Part shown: one piece after another, positions 49,137 through 57,368 of the stretch
How the letters are laid out: each line of letters begins with the position of its first letter
How positions within the stretch are numbered: position 1 is the stretch's first letter
Assembly (NCBI GenBank): GCA_947479085.1
Contig: CANJYB010000015.1
Location: 1 to 64,000 of the forward strand
DNA: 64,000 nucleotides
Direction of reading: 5' to 3'
Source: Bacteroidota bacterium
GTDB taxonomy: Bacteria; Bacteroidota; Bacteroidia; 2-12-FULL-35-15
Program-made: the position numbers and the translations under genes
Notes under the pieces: model-generated
What the model was told of the DNA's origin: nothing
The model's input: only the letters and a program-made list of their open reading frames with translations
Databases searched by the model: none

Positions 49137-52103
49137 CTAATAACCAAAAATATCTTCCAGCGTTAAGTAAGTAACTTTCCCATATTTTTCAAGAACTTTA
49201 GCATCAAGACCTTCTTTTTTTCCTACTATTAATGTGGTGTATTGTTTGTCTCTCACATGTTGTTCTTCAAACGATTTTATTTCTACCATTGTCATGTTAG
49301 GAACTTTTTGGTAGATATCTTTTCTGATGTCATAATCCAAACCTAATTTTTTTGCACTTTCATAATTAAATAATATTCCTGCTTTTGTAATTCTTTCGGA
49401 ACGGATACCTTGAATTATAGATTGTTTGCAAGCATTCAGATTGTTTTCAGATTCCGGCATTTTTTTTATCAGTTCCATCATTCCACTCATGGCTTCAGGT
49501 AATTTGTCAGCTTGAGTACCAATGTAGGAGAATACAAAGTTATTATCCTTTAATTTTCCTGGTGTTTGATATGACGAATAAACAGAATAGGCTAGTGCTT
49601 TTGATTCACGCATTTCCTGGAATAATACCGATGACATTCCTCCTCCAAAATACTCGTTGAATAATCGAACAACAGGTTTGTTGGACCTTTCAAACAAACC
49701 ATCTTTTGCAATCATTATTATTTCGGCTTGTTTCATATCGTAGTCTACTACATAAACATTTGTATTTCCATCCTGCGTTTTAAAATCCACCAGTTGAGGA
49801 ACGGGTGTCAGGCTTTGGGGAGTGATATGAACTAAGTTTAATGATTCTAATAACCTATCTGGTGATTCGTTACCATAATACAAAATGTGATGTTGGTACG
49901 AGGTTGTTTTTCTAATGATGGAAACCAGGTCCTCTGCTTTTAGGAGATTTAACTCATCCGTGGATAATCGATTAGTATAGGGAGATTGTTTTCCGTATTT
50001 CCCATACGAAAACAAAGCACCATATAGAATCTCATCTTTATTAAGTTTAGCGTCCTGTCGTTTTTTAAGAATATCCGACACAAGGCTTTTTAATGCTATA
50101 TCATTAGGTTTGGCATTTGCCAGTAAATCTTCGAATAAAATAGTAGCCTTTTTAAAGTTTTCAGTTAGGCCTCTTAAACTTACCCATATTTGTTCTTCTC
50201 CGGCATATACGTCAAAAGAGCAACCCAGTTGATAGAATTGTTGTTGTACTTGCGCTGCTGACATTTTTTCTGTTCCAAGATATTTTAAATATTCAACCGC
50301 AACGGCTAATTTTTTATCATTATTAGTACCCATCTCCAAAACATAGTACATGTCAAATGTTCCGTTTTCATTATTATTGTTGTAGAATAAAGGAATACCG
50401 CTTTTTAATTTTAATTGTTTAATATCTCTTTCGTAGTCAATAAAAACAGGTTCAATTTCTTTCACAGGCATAGCAATTAAATTCTTTACAAAAGGGCTTT
50501 GATCTTTTCTGTTTATTTCTATCGGAGTAATAATTGGTTTTTCCACTTTTTGTACCGTTTTATCTTCTCCTGTTTTCTTATAAACTAACACGTAATTATT
50601 TTTGTAATTTTCATTTGCAAATTTCATCACCTGCTCTTTGGTAATGGATTTTAAACGGTCTAAGGTACTAACATAAGTTTCCCATTTTTGATTTGTTACG
50701 AATGAGCTCACAAATGCATCTGCCCGTGCTCCATTACTTTCAAAAGATTTTGTTTGTTCGTATTTCATGTCAGTAATGATTGCACTTAATAACCAATCAG
50801 GAAAATCTCCTTTTTTTAATTTTTCTATTTGTTGTAATAATAATTCTTTTACTTCTTCCAGTTTCTGCCCTTCTTTTGGGTTTGCACTTAATATATGCAC
50901 CGAGTAATCTTTAAAAGGCATATCAAAGGCATTAGCATCTAAAACTTTTTGGTCCTGATTTAAATTTAAATCCATTAATCCCGCTTTACCGTTATAGAGA
51001 ATCCGGTTAATGATTTTAATCATATCTGCGTCCCGCGAACCTGCACCCTGAAAGCGATAACCAATCATTACATTTTCAGCATCTGGTCCTACCACATTTT
51101 TTACTATGGGTTCTGCAATAGGCTTTTCTATATATGGGCTGTACACAGGAACATCTTTTGACCGCCATGACCCGAATTTATCATTAATAATTTTTATCAT
51201 CTGGTCAGGATCAAAATCGCCTGATAAACAAATGGCCATATTATTAGGTACGTAATAGGTATAAAAATATTGCTTTATTTTTTTTAATGATGGGTTTTTA
51301 AGATGTTCTATGGTTCCTATTGTTGTTTGCGAACCGTACGTGTTATTAGGAAAAAGTCCGGCAAATAGCGCTTCCCATGCTTTTTCTCCATCGTTATCAA
51401 GTCCCCTGTTTTTTTCTTCATACACTGCCTCAAGTTCGGTATGAAACAAACGCATTACCGGATTGCTGAATCGTTCCGCTTCTACTGTTGCCCATTTTTC
51501 AATTTGATTGGAAGGAATATCATTAACATAAACCGTTTGTTCAAGCCACGTATAAGCGTTAGTTCCTTTAGCTCCCATAGATGCCAGCATTTTGTCATAT
51601 TCATTTGCTATTGCAAATTTGGATGCATAGCCTGAAATACTGTCAATTACATGATAAATGAATTTTCTTTTTGTCTCATCTTTAGCCTGCCTGTAGGCCT
51701 CATACATGTTTTCTATTTTACTAAGTTGTGTTTTTTCTTTTTCATAATCCAAAGAACCATAATTGGTGGTGCCCTTAAAAAGCATGTGCTCTAAATAATG
51801 CGCTAACCCAGTAGCATCAGCAGGGTCATTTTTACTTCCCGCCTTTGTAGCAATATAAGTCTGAATTCTTGGGGCATTTTTATAGACGGTCATGTACACC
51901 TTCAGCCCATTTTGTAATGTATAAATTCTTGCATTCAAAGGATCTCCAGGTACCGATTCGTATTTGGGTATATCATTCGCCTCATTAGATTTTGCAATAC
52001 CGGCAGGTGTTTTCGCAGCAGGATTTTGCCCGGAAACGGCAATGCTGTTTATTAATAGTGTAAATAAAGAAAGGGAAAATAAGATGCTTTTATATTTTTT
52101 CAT
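49137..52103 (-). CDS. Secreted M16-family zinc metallopeptidase (double domain)
   Basis: 988 residues with a signal peptide (1-25, ending AVSGQ). The first M16 half carries the inverted zinc motif HYLEH (His102, Glu105, His106) in GLAHYLEHMLFKGTTNYGS and the downstream Glu ligand region TELEAVYEEKNRGLDNDGEK. Two inactive-like halves follow (around 220-470 and 560-960), with FGGGMSSVLFQEMRESKALA and AYSVYSSYQTPG typical of the C-terminal half that closes the chamber. Single-chain pitrilysin/insulinase-like enzymes degrade peptides of up to some tens of residues. Probably periplasmic. Transcribed alone. Confidence 0.94.
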   Translation of the reverse strand: MKKYKSILFSLSLFTLLINSIAVSGQNPAAKTPAGIAKSNEANDIPKYESVPGDPLNARIYTLQNGLKVYMTVYKNAPRIQTYIATKAGSKNDPADATGLAHYLEHMLFKGTTNYGSLDYEKEKTQLSKIENMYEAYRQAKDETKRKFIYHVIDSISGYASKFAIANEYDKMLASMGAKGTNAYTWLEQTVYVNDIPSNQIEKWATVEAERFSNPVMRLFHTELEAVYEEKNRGLDNDGEKAWEALFAGLFPNNTYGSQTTIGTIEHLKNPSLKKIKQYFYTYYVPNNMAICLSGDFDPDQMIKIINDKFGSWRSKDVPVYSPYIEKPIAEPIVKNVVGPDAENVMIGYRFQGAGSRDADMIKIINRILYNGKAGLMDLNLNQDQKVLDANAFDMPFKDYSVHILSANPKEGQKLEEVKELLLQQIEKLKKGDFPDWLLSAIITDMKYEQTKSFESNGARADAFVSSFVTNQKWETYVSTLDRLKSITKEQVMKFANENYKNNYVLVYKKTGEDKTVQKVEKPIITPIEINRKDQSPFVKNLIAMPVKEIEPVFIDYERDIKQLKLKSGIPLFYNNNNENGTFDMYYVLEMGTNNDKKLAVAVEYLKYLGTEKMSAAQVQQQFYQLGCSFDVYAGEEQIWVSLRGLTENFKKATILFEDLLANAKPNDIALKSLVSDILKKRQDAKLNKDEILYGALFSYGKYGKQSPYTNRLSTDELNLLKAEDLVSIIRKTTSYQHHILYYGNESPDRLLESLNLVHITPQSLTPVPQLVDFKTQDGNTNVYVVDYDMKQAEIIMIAKDGLFERSNKPVVRLFNEYFGGGMSSVLFQEMRESKALAYSVYSSYQTPGKLKDNNFVFSYIGTQADKLPEAMSGMMELIKKMPESENNLNACKQSIIQGIRSERITKAGILFNYESAKKLGLDYDIRKDIYQKVPNMTMVEIKSFEEQHVRDKQYTTLIVGKKEGLDAKVLEKYGKVTYLTLEDIFGY

Positions 52104-52228
52104 TGTTAGATTTTTTGTAAAAATAGAATTATTTGGTGAAAAAAATATATTTGATAAATATATATTCCTTTTACTTTTTATTTATTTGTAATTTCGTATT
52201 CGATATTAATCAGCAATAACAGAGGAGT

Positions 52229-52690
52229 ATGAAACGCATCGCACTATTTCCAGGTTCATTTGACCCGATAACGAAGGGACATGAAAATATTTTAAGAAGA
52301 GCTTTACCCTTGTTTGACGAAATTATTATTGCTATTGGGAAAAATGGTAGCAAACAAAATTTTTTTTCGCTCGAACAAAGGGAAAACTGGATAAAACAGG
52401 TTTTTGCAAACGAACCCAAAGTGATTGTTGCAACATACACCGGATTAACTATTAATTTTTGCAAGGAACGGAATGCCAATTATATTCTCCGGGGTTTAAG
52501 AACTTCTGCTGATTTTGAATTTGAAAAAGCAATTGCTCAGAATAATAAAATCATGGCTCAGGAAATTGAAACTATTTTTATTTTGCCTGTTCCTGAACTG
52601 TCTGCAATTAATTCAACCATTGTTCGTGATATTATCAGGAATGGTGGGGATGTGACGCCATTTGTTCCGGAAGGTATTCGTATAATTTAA
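52229..52690 (+). CDS. coaD: Phosphopantetheine adenylyltransferase CoaD
   Basis: 153 residues; adenylates 4'-phosphopantetheine to dephospho-CoA, the penultimate step of CoA synthesis. The signature is ALFPGSFDPITKGHENILRR with the T/H-x-G-H nucleotidyl-transferase motif, then FFSLEQRENWIKQVF, NYILRGLRTSADFEFEKAIA and the C-terminal AINSTIVRDIIRNGGDVTPF. Length is normal. GAGGAG-like AGAGGAG precedes the ATG. It is followed after 76 bp by a TlpA-like gene on the same strand. Confidence 0.97.
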   Translation: MKRIALFPGSFDPITKGHENILRRALPLFDEIIIAIGKNGSKQNFFSLEQRENWIKQVFANEPKVIVATYTGLTINFCKERNANYILRGLRTSADFEFEKAIAQNNKIMAQEIETIFILPVPELSAINSTIVRDIIRNGGDVTPFVPEGIRII

Positions 52691-52766
52691 TAAAAATGAA
52701 TAAGAAATCTCAAAACTATTTTTCTTTTTTTATAGTTAAGGAACAATAATTGTAATTCATTAATTA

Positions 52767-54194
52767 ATGAAAATAACCTGCAGTTTTTTATTGCTTTTTA
52801 CAATTTCTCTTTTTGTTCATGCCCAGAATATAACCATTAAGGGTAACGCAAAGTCTTATGAAAATAATGAAATAGGAGTTTACACAAGCTTGGATTATAT
52901 AACCAACACACCAAAGCAACTTACCTATTCTGTTATTGATTCGATGGGGAATTTTTTGCTCGAATTTAAATCGAAAGAAATACAATACATTACTTTTAAA
53001 ATTGAAAAGAGCATAGCTTCGATGTATGCAGAGCCGAATACACATTACGAGATTATTATCTTGCCTCCTGATTCAACCACCTATCAAAACCCCAATATAG
53101 AGCATAATGTAAAATTATCTATAAATCTAAAAAGCAAAACCGAAATTAATGCACTGACAATGAATTACGATAAACGATTTGATGATTTTTTTAGTCAGGA
53201 TTACAAATCATTTGTCAGTAGGGCGCCTCAGGCCAAAATAGATTCCTTTAAACTGGCCATGAATTCATACTATTCTACAGTTCAAAACAAATACTTTTCT
53301 GCATACATCACCTATACCATTGCTGCACTCGAAGAAAAAACAAAAGTAAGTCAGAAAAAATTATTTGCCGAATACATTAATGGAAACCCCATTTTCTATA
53401 ACAATCCCGAGTACATGAATTTTTTTAATGCGTTTTATAAACAAAGCCTTCAGCATTTCTCTCTCTCTAAAGAGGGATTCCCGCTCGCGTTTCAAATCAA
53501 TGATAAAGGAAGTTTATCAGGAGTGTATAATATTCTCAAACGGAATCCTTTTTTGCAGAACGATACCATTAGCGAACTTGTTTTGTTAAAAGGATTATAC
53601 GAATCATATTACGATGGTTCTTTTAAGCAAAGCAGCATTTCATTGTTGCTGCAACAGATTTTAAATGAAAGTAAAATTGGGGAACATCAAAAAATTGCAA
53701 AAAACATGTTAAACTCTTTTTCTAAATTGCATAAGGGCAGTCCTGCTCCTTTCTTTGAATTGCCTGACAAAAATGGGCTGACTCATAGTTTGGATGAAAT
53801 AAGATCAAAAAATAATTATGTTTACCTCATGTTTTACGATGCCAATTGCTCTTCCTGTTTGGAGCAAATGAAGGTAATAACTTCTTTTAAAAAAACGTAT
53901 GGCGAAAGAATCTCATTTGTTAGCGTATCTAATGATAAAACAAATGCAGAGCTAAAAAATTTCTGTGCTAAGAACCCTAAGTTTGATTGGTTATTTTTAT
54001 ACGACAATACAAAGGGACAGTTAAAAATAAATTATGAAATAAAATCAGTTCCGGCTTATTTCCTCATTAATCCCGATGGTGACTTTTTACAGATTCCTGC
54101 CGAAAGTCCTGATGAGGATATTGACAGAGCCTTTTACGATATAGTTAAACCTAAGGCAAAGCTGCATAATATTGGCAACAAACGAAACAATTAG
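52767..54194 (+). CDS. Periplasmic TlpA-like thioredoxin-fold protein
   Basis: 475 residues: signal peptide (1-19, ending FVHAQ), an N-terminal beta-rich DUF4369-like region (about 20-125; ITIKGNAKSYENNEIGVYT), a long helical linker (about 135-325) and a C-terminal TlpA/AhpC-type thioredoxin domain (about 327-460). The redox pair is Cys361/Cys364 in FYDANCSSCLEQMK, with FLINPDGDFLQIPAE holding the cis-Pro region (SVPAYF). Such proteins reduce or isomerise disulfides in the periplasm. Partners are unknown. Confidence 0.9.
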   Translation: MKITCSFLLLFTISLFVHAQNITIKGNAKSYENNEIGVYTSLDYITNTPKQLTYSVIDSMGNFLLEFKSKEIQYITFKIEKSIASMYAEPNTHYEIIILPPDSTTYQNPNIEHNVKLSINLKSKTEINALTMNYDKRFDDFFSQDYKSFVSRAPQAKIDSFKLAMNSYYSTVQNKYFSAYITYTIAALEEKTKVSQKKLFAEYINGNPIFYNNPEYMNFFNAFYKQSLQHFSLSKEGFPLAFQINDKGSLSGVYNILKRNPFLQNDTISELVLLKGLYESYYDGSFKQSSISLLLQQILNESKIGEHQKIAKNMLNSFSKLHKGSPAPFFELPDKNGLTHSLDEIRSKNNYVYLMFYDANCSSCLEQMKVITSFKKTYGERISFVSVSNDKTNAELKNFCAKNPKFDWLFLYDNTKGQLKINYEIKSVPAYFLINPDGDFLQIPAESPDEDIDRAFYDIVKPKAKLHNIGNKRNN

Positions 54195-54283
54195 TTTTTG
54201 TTATTTCATATTGGTTTACATCTGAAATAATTGAATTACTGGCAAGTATAAAAATAACATTGTCGTTTATTGAAAAATTAATT

Positions 54284-54291
54284 TATTTTTG
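54284..54291 (+). promoter_or_regulatory. Bacteroidota -7 element (TATTTTTG) for the proline-rich protein
   Basis: Exact TANNTTTG match 9 bp before the ATG at 54301, with TTG at 54260-54262 (21-bp gap) as a possible -33 element. The transcript would be almost leaderless. Confidence 0.5.
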
Positions 54292-54300
54292 TGACGTTTT

Positions 54301-55176
54301 ATGAATAAGCGCATTTATAAAAAACAAATACCTATTAATTGGCTCACCTGCGTTTTGCAGGTGATGCTGATTCTTTCGTTCTTTTCCTCGTATTCTCAAA
54401 ACGATGCCAAGTTTACCGTTCGATTTAAAATGACGGTGCATGATGGGGATTATAAAAATGCAGTTATTACAATTAAGAAAAACGGATCCCCTTTTAAAGT
54501 AATTGATGTGGATGGTGGTTTTACAAGTGTTGATTTGGACTTGAATGCAGATTATACGGTTACCTGCTCAAAAATGGGCTATATTACCAAGGAGTTAACT
54601 TATAACACTCGTGTGCCTGGAGGTCGTGCTGCTGACGAATTTGCAAAGTTTAAATGTGTGGTTGAATTATTTCCTCAGCCCGAAGATAAGGTAGTTACTT
54701 TTTCTCAGCCGGTTGGAAGAATTAAATACAGTATTGAAATTAATGATTTTGATTACGATAAGAACTATGCAAATACGGCTCTGGAAATGCAAAAGCAAGC
54801 GGTTGAACATGCTGTCCCTGCTCCAAAACCTCCTGCACCACCGCCACCACCGCCACCAGCGCCACCGCCACCTCCTAAAGAAAAAGTAGTTAGTAAGCCT
54901 ATTCCTATTGAAATAAAACAACCGGAAGTGGTGCACGAACCGCCACCACCGCCTAAAAAGAAGGATCCGCCTCGGGTGGACCCTCCTAAAAAGATTGAGA
55001 AAAGTTCAATAGAACGCATTTTTCAGGACGACCGGAAAAAGACTACAGTTATTACTGTTACTATTAACCATGAAGATATTCTTTATAAAAAAGAGGAGTA
55101 TAATTGGGGAGCTGTGTATTTTTATAAAAACAACACATATATAACAGAAACCACCTACAGAACAGAAACGGAGTAA
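54301..55176 (+). CDS. Secreted proline-rich protein of unknown function
   Basis: 291 residues with a signal peptide (about 1-32, ending YSQ) and a beta-rich N-terminal domain of the carboxypeptidase-regulatory kind (about 37-120; KNAVITIKKNGSPFKVIDV, YTVTCSKMGYITKELTY). A Pro/Lys/Glu-rich middle follows (about 175-235), where two runs of eight or so prolines alternate with VKPIPIEI-like strands, and then a C-terminal segment with TTVITVTINHEDILYKKEEY. The middle recalls the stiff periplasm-spanning part of TonB, but no TonB C-terminal domain or inner-membrane anchor is present. Function unknown. The promoter sits close to the start. Confidence 0.8.
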   Translation: MNKRIYKKQIPINWLTCVLQVMLILSFFSSYSQNDAKFTVRFKMTVHDGDYKNAVITIKKNGSPFKVIDVDGGFTSVDLDLNADYTVTCSKMGYITKELTYNTRVPGGRAADEFAKFKCVVELFPQPEDKVVTFSQPVGRIKYSIEINDFDYDKNYANTALEMQKQAVEHAVPAPKPPAPPPPPPPAPPPPPKEKVVSKPIPIEIKQPEVVHEPPPPPKKKDPPRVDPPKKIEKSSIERIFQDDRKKTTVITVTINHEDILYKKEEYNWGAVYFYKNNTYITETTYRTETE

Positions 55177-55411
55177 TTCCGTCAACATAAGTCTTTATTC
55201 TGATAGGAATATTACGGTATTTCTTTTCTTGAATTTCTATTTCTGAAATTAGATGTTTTTATAGCAAACTATAAAGAGCCTAATAAAGCCGCTTTCTTTT
55301 TTTTGAACAATTACCTCTTAATTTACTTTTTTTATCTCACCCAAAATTAGACATGATGAGAAAACTGAAATATCCTTTTTCCCTCTCTTTTATCACTTTC
55401 CGTCTCCTTCT

Positions 55412-55705
55412 CATGAATCCCCGACTGATTCTCTACACTCCTAGTCTCCCTTTCATGAATCCCCGACTGATTCTCTACACTCCTCGTCTCTCTTTCATGA
55501 ATCCCCGACTGATTCTCTAAACTCCTCGTCTCTCTTTCATGAATCCCCGACTGATTCTCTAAACTCCTCGTCTCTCTTTCATGAATCCCCGACTGATTCT
55601 CTACATTCCTCGTCTCTCTTTCATGAATCCCCGACTGATTCTGCAGACTCCTCGTCCGATTCTTATGTTTTTCATGTTTCTTTCTTAATTTGTTTCTCCT
55701 TCTTA
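55412..55705. repeat. Tandem array 5: six copies of a 42-bp unit, decayed edges
   Basis: Units CATGAATCCCCGACTG/ATTCTCTAMACTCC/TCGTCTCTCTTT start at 55412, 55454, 55496, 55538, 55580 and 55622, exactly 42 bp apart, with a decayed copy to 55705 and another relic before 55412. The plus strand is about three-quarters pyrimidine. One frame opens with ATG in every copy but is stopped by TAA in two of them, so translation is unlikely. The array sits in the 938-bp gap between the proline-rich gene and pseC, together with array 6. Confidence 0.95.
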
Positions 55706-55745
55706 CTTATAAATATGTAAACTACTATACAAATTTTATTGTTTT

Positions 55746-55826
55746 GCCCTTAAAGGGTGTAGTACAAAAAAAAGGACAAATCGCTTTGAACAAATATGCT
55801 GCAAGTTTCCTTAGTCCTTTTAGGGC
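55746..55826. repeat. Nested stem element between arrays 5 and 6
   Basis: Outer arms GCCCT/AGGGC and inner arms AAAGGAC/GTCCTTT are nested and separated by a 36-nt AT-rich loop. Two related words (CCTTAAAGGGTGTAG and CCTTTTAGGGCTTGTAG) also form a direct near-repeat. It could fold as one RNA or DNA structure; no function is assigned. Confidence 0.5.
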
Positions 55827-55876
55827 TTGTAGTTGGCAGGAAACAAAAATTTATATAGTTTAATCGTGGAGTCAAA

Positions 55877-56043
55877 TAAAACTGACAGTGCGAGCAGTAA
55901 AATTAACATAGCAAGCATTAAAACTAATAGGGAGAACAGTAAACAAACTGGGAAAGAAGTAAAACTAACAAGGCGAGAAATAAAACTAACAGGGCAAACC
56001 ATAAAACGAAAAGGAGAAATGCTAAAAAGCTCTTGGTTTCTCA
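55877..56043. repeat. Tandem array 6: about eight degenerate 21-bp units
   Basis: Phrases of the form TAAAACTAAC...GGG.. start at 55877, 55898, 55919, 55940, 55960, 55981, 56002 and 56023, every 21 bp except one step of 20. Units agree mainly in TAAAA and a following purine-rich stretch, so the array is old or under loose constraint. A short frame through it is a by-product of the 21-bp period. Confidence 0.82.
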
Positions 56044-56114
56044 AAATTTTTTTGTCCTTATTTGCAAAATAAGGTGGTCAGGATTCAAAAGGAAACAACT
56101 TTCCCTAAAAGGAA

Positions 56115-57287
56115 TCAGGATTTGAAATTCTTAATGGTTTCTATAACATACGCTTGGTCTTCATCACTTAGAGAATGATACATCGGAATACTTAAACATT
56201 TATCATAATAAGCTTCGGCCATCGGAAAATCACCTTTTTTAAACCCAAATTGTTTATAATATGGCATCAGGTGGCAGGGCACGTAATGTACCTGTGCAAA
56301 AATGTTATTTGCTCTCAAATGGTTATAAAGTCCCAATCGGTCTTCAACCTGTATTACATATAAATGATAGGCATTTCCATTAATAGAGGAGGGGGTAACT
56401 ACTTCTGAATCCTTAAAAGCAGCATCATATTGTTTAGCAAGCGTTCTTCGTCTTTCAAGGTTTTTATCAGCCCTTGTTAGTTGCGAAGTACCTAGTGCTG
56501 CCTGAAAATCTGTTAACCTGTAATTATAACCCAATTCCTGCATTTCGTAATACCAGCCGCCTTGCGACACTTCATCCGGGCTGTTTTTATATTTACTGGC
56601 ATCCTTGGTTATCCCATGGGTGCGAAGCAAATTCAACTTATCATAAAGGTCTTTATTATTAGTGGTTATCATGCCACCTTCTCCGGTCGCAATGTGTTTT
56701 ACCGGATGAAACGAAAAGATGGCAAGGTCTGCAAAGTTCCCGTTTCCACATTTTTGCTCCTTGCTGTTACTATCCATAAAATATCCACCCGGAGCATGGC
56801 AGGCATCTTCTATTATCCAACAGCCAAACTCATCCGCCAGTTTTCGGTATGCTTCCAGGTTTACAGCATTTCCGGCAAAGTCAACAGGGATAATACCTTT
56901 GAAATATCCTTTCGGATGTTTTTCCAATAGAGCTCTTACTTTATTAATGTCTAATAAAAAAGTTTCCGGGTCAATATCAGCAAAATGCACTTCTCCTCCG
57001 CAATATCTCACACAGTTGGCAGAAGCCGCAAAAGTAATAGGAGTAGTAATCACCCTAGTTGTAGAATCAACATCCAAAGCCATTGCGCATAAATGCAATG
57101 CCGCAGTACCATTTGCAAGTGCGACAGCATATTTAGCTCCCACATATTCAGCAAATTTCTTTTCAAATTCAGCAATAGCTGGTCCTTGTGTCAGAAAATC
57201 TGATTTCAAAACAGTAACCACTGCCTCAATGTCTGCATCCGTTATTGTTTGTCTCCCATAAGGGATTGATTTTATTTCAAGTTTCAA
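56115..57287 (-). CDS. pseC: PseC-type UDP-sugar C4 aminotransferase
   Basis: 390 residues of the DegT/DnrJ/EryC1 family, PLP-dependent. It aminates UDP-2-acetamido-2,6-dideoxy-L-arabino-hexos-4-ulose to the altrosamine precursor of pseudaminic acid. Features: PYGRQTITDADIEAVVTVLK at the start, YVGAKYAVALANGTAALHLC, TTPITFAASANCVRYCGGEV, the IIEDACHAPGG loop, and the PLP lysine region SFHPVKHIATGEGGMITT. Its position 81 bp downstream of pseB on the same strand confirms the assignment. The later pse genes do not follow. Confidence 0.95.
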   Translation of the reverse strand: MKLEIKSIPYGRQTITDADIEAVVTVLKSDFLTQGPAIAEFEKKFAEYVGAKYAVALANGTAALHLCAMALDVDSTTRVITTPITFAASANCVRYCGGEVHFADIDPETFLLDINKVRALLEKHPKGYFKGIIPVDFAGNAVNLEAYRKLADEFGCWIIEDACHAPGGYFMDSNSKEQKCGNGNFADLAIFSFHPVKHIATGEGGMITTNNKDLYDKLNLLRTHGITKDASKYKNSPDEVSQGGWYYEMQELGYNYRLTDFQAALGTSQLTRADKNLERRRTLAKQYDAAFKDSEVVTPSSINGNAYHLYVIQVEDRLGLYNHLRANNIFAQVHYVPCHLMPYYKQFGFKKGDFPMAEAYYDKCLSIPMYHSLSDEDQAYVIETIKNFKS

Positions 57288-57368
57288 GCTAAAAGAAGTT
57301 TAAAGTTTTTAATTAACGCTATTATATATCTAATTTAAAATATCCAATATCTCAATACTCACATCTCA

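Noticed and set aside
6253-56043. CRISPR arrays
   Set aside because: The repeats are contiguous with no unique spacers, and no cas genes are near any array.
55820-56072. 74- and 79-codon frames over array 6
   Set aside because: Low-complexity products of a degenerate 21-bp repeat; no start context.
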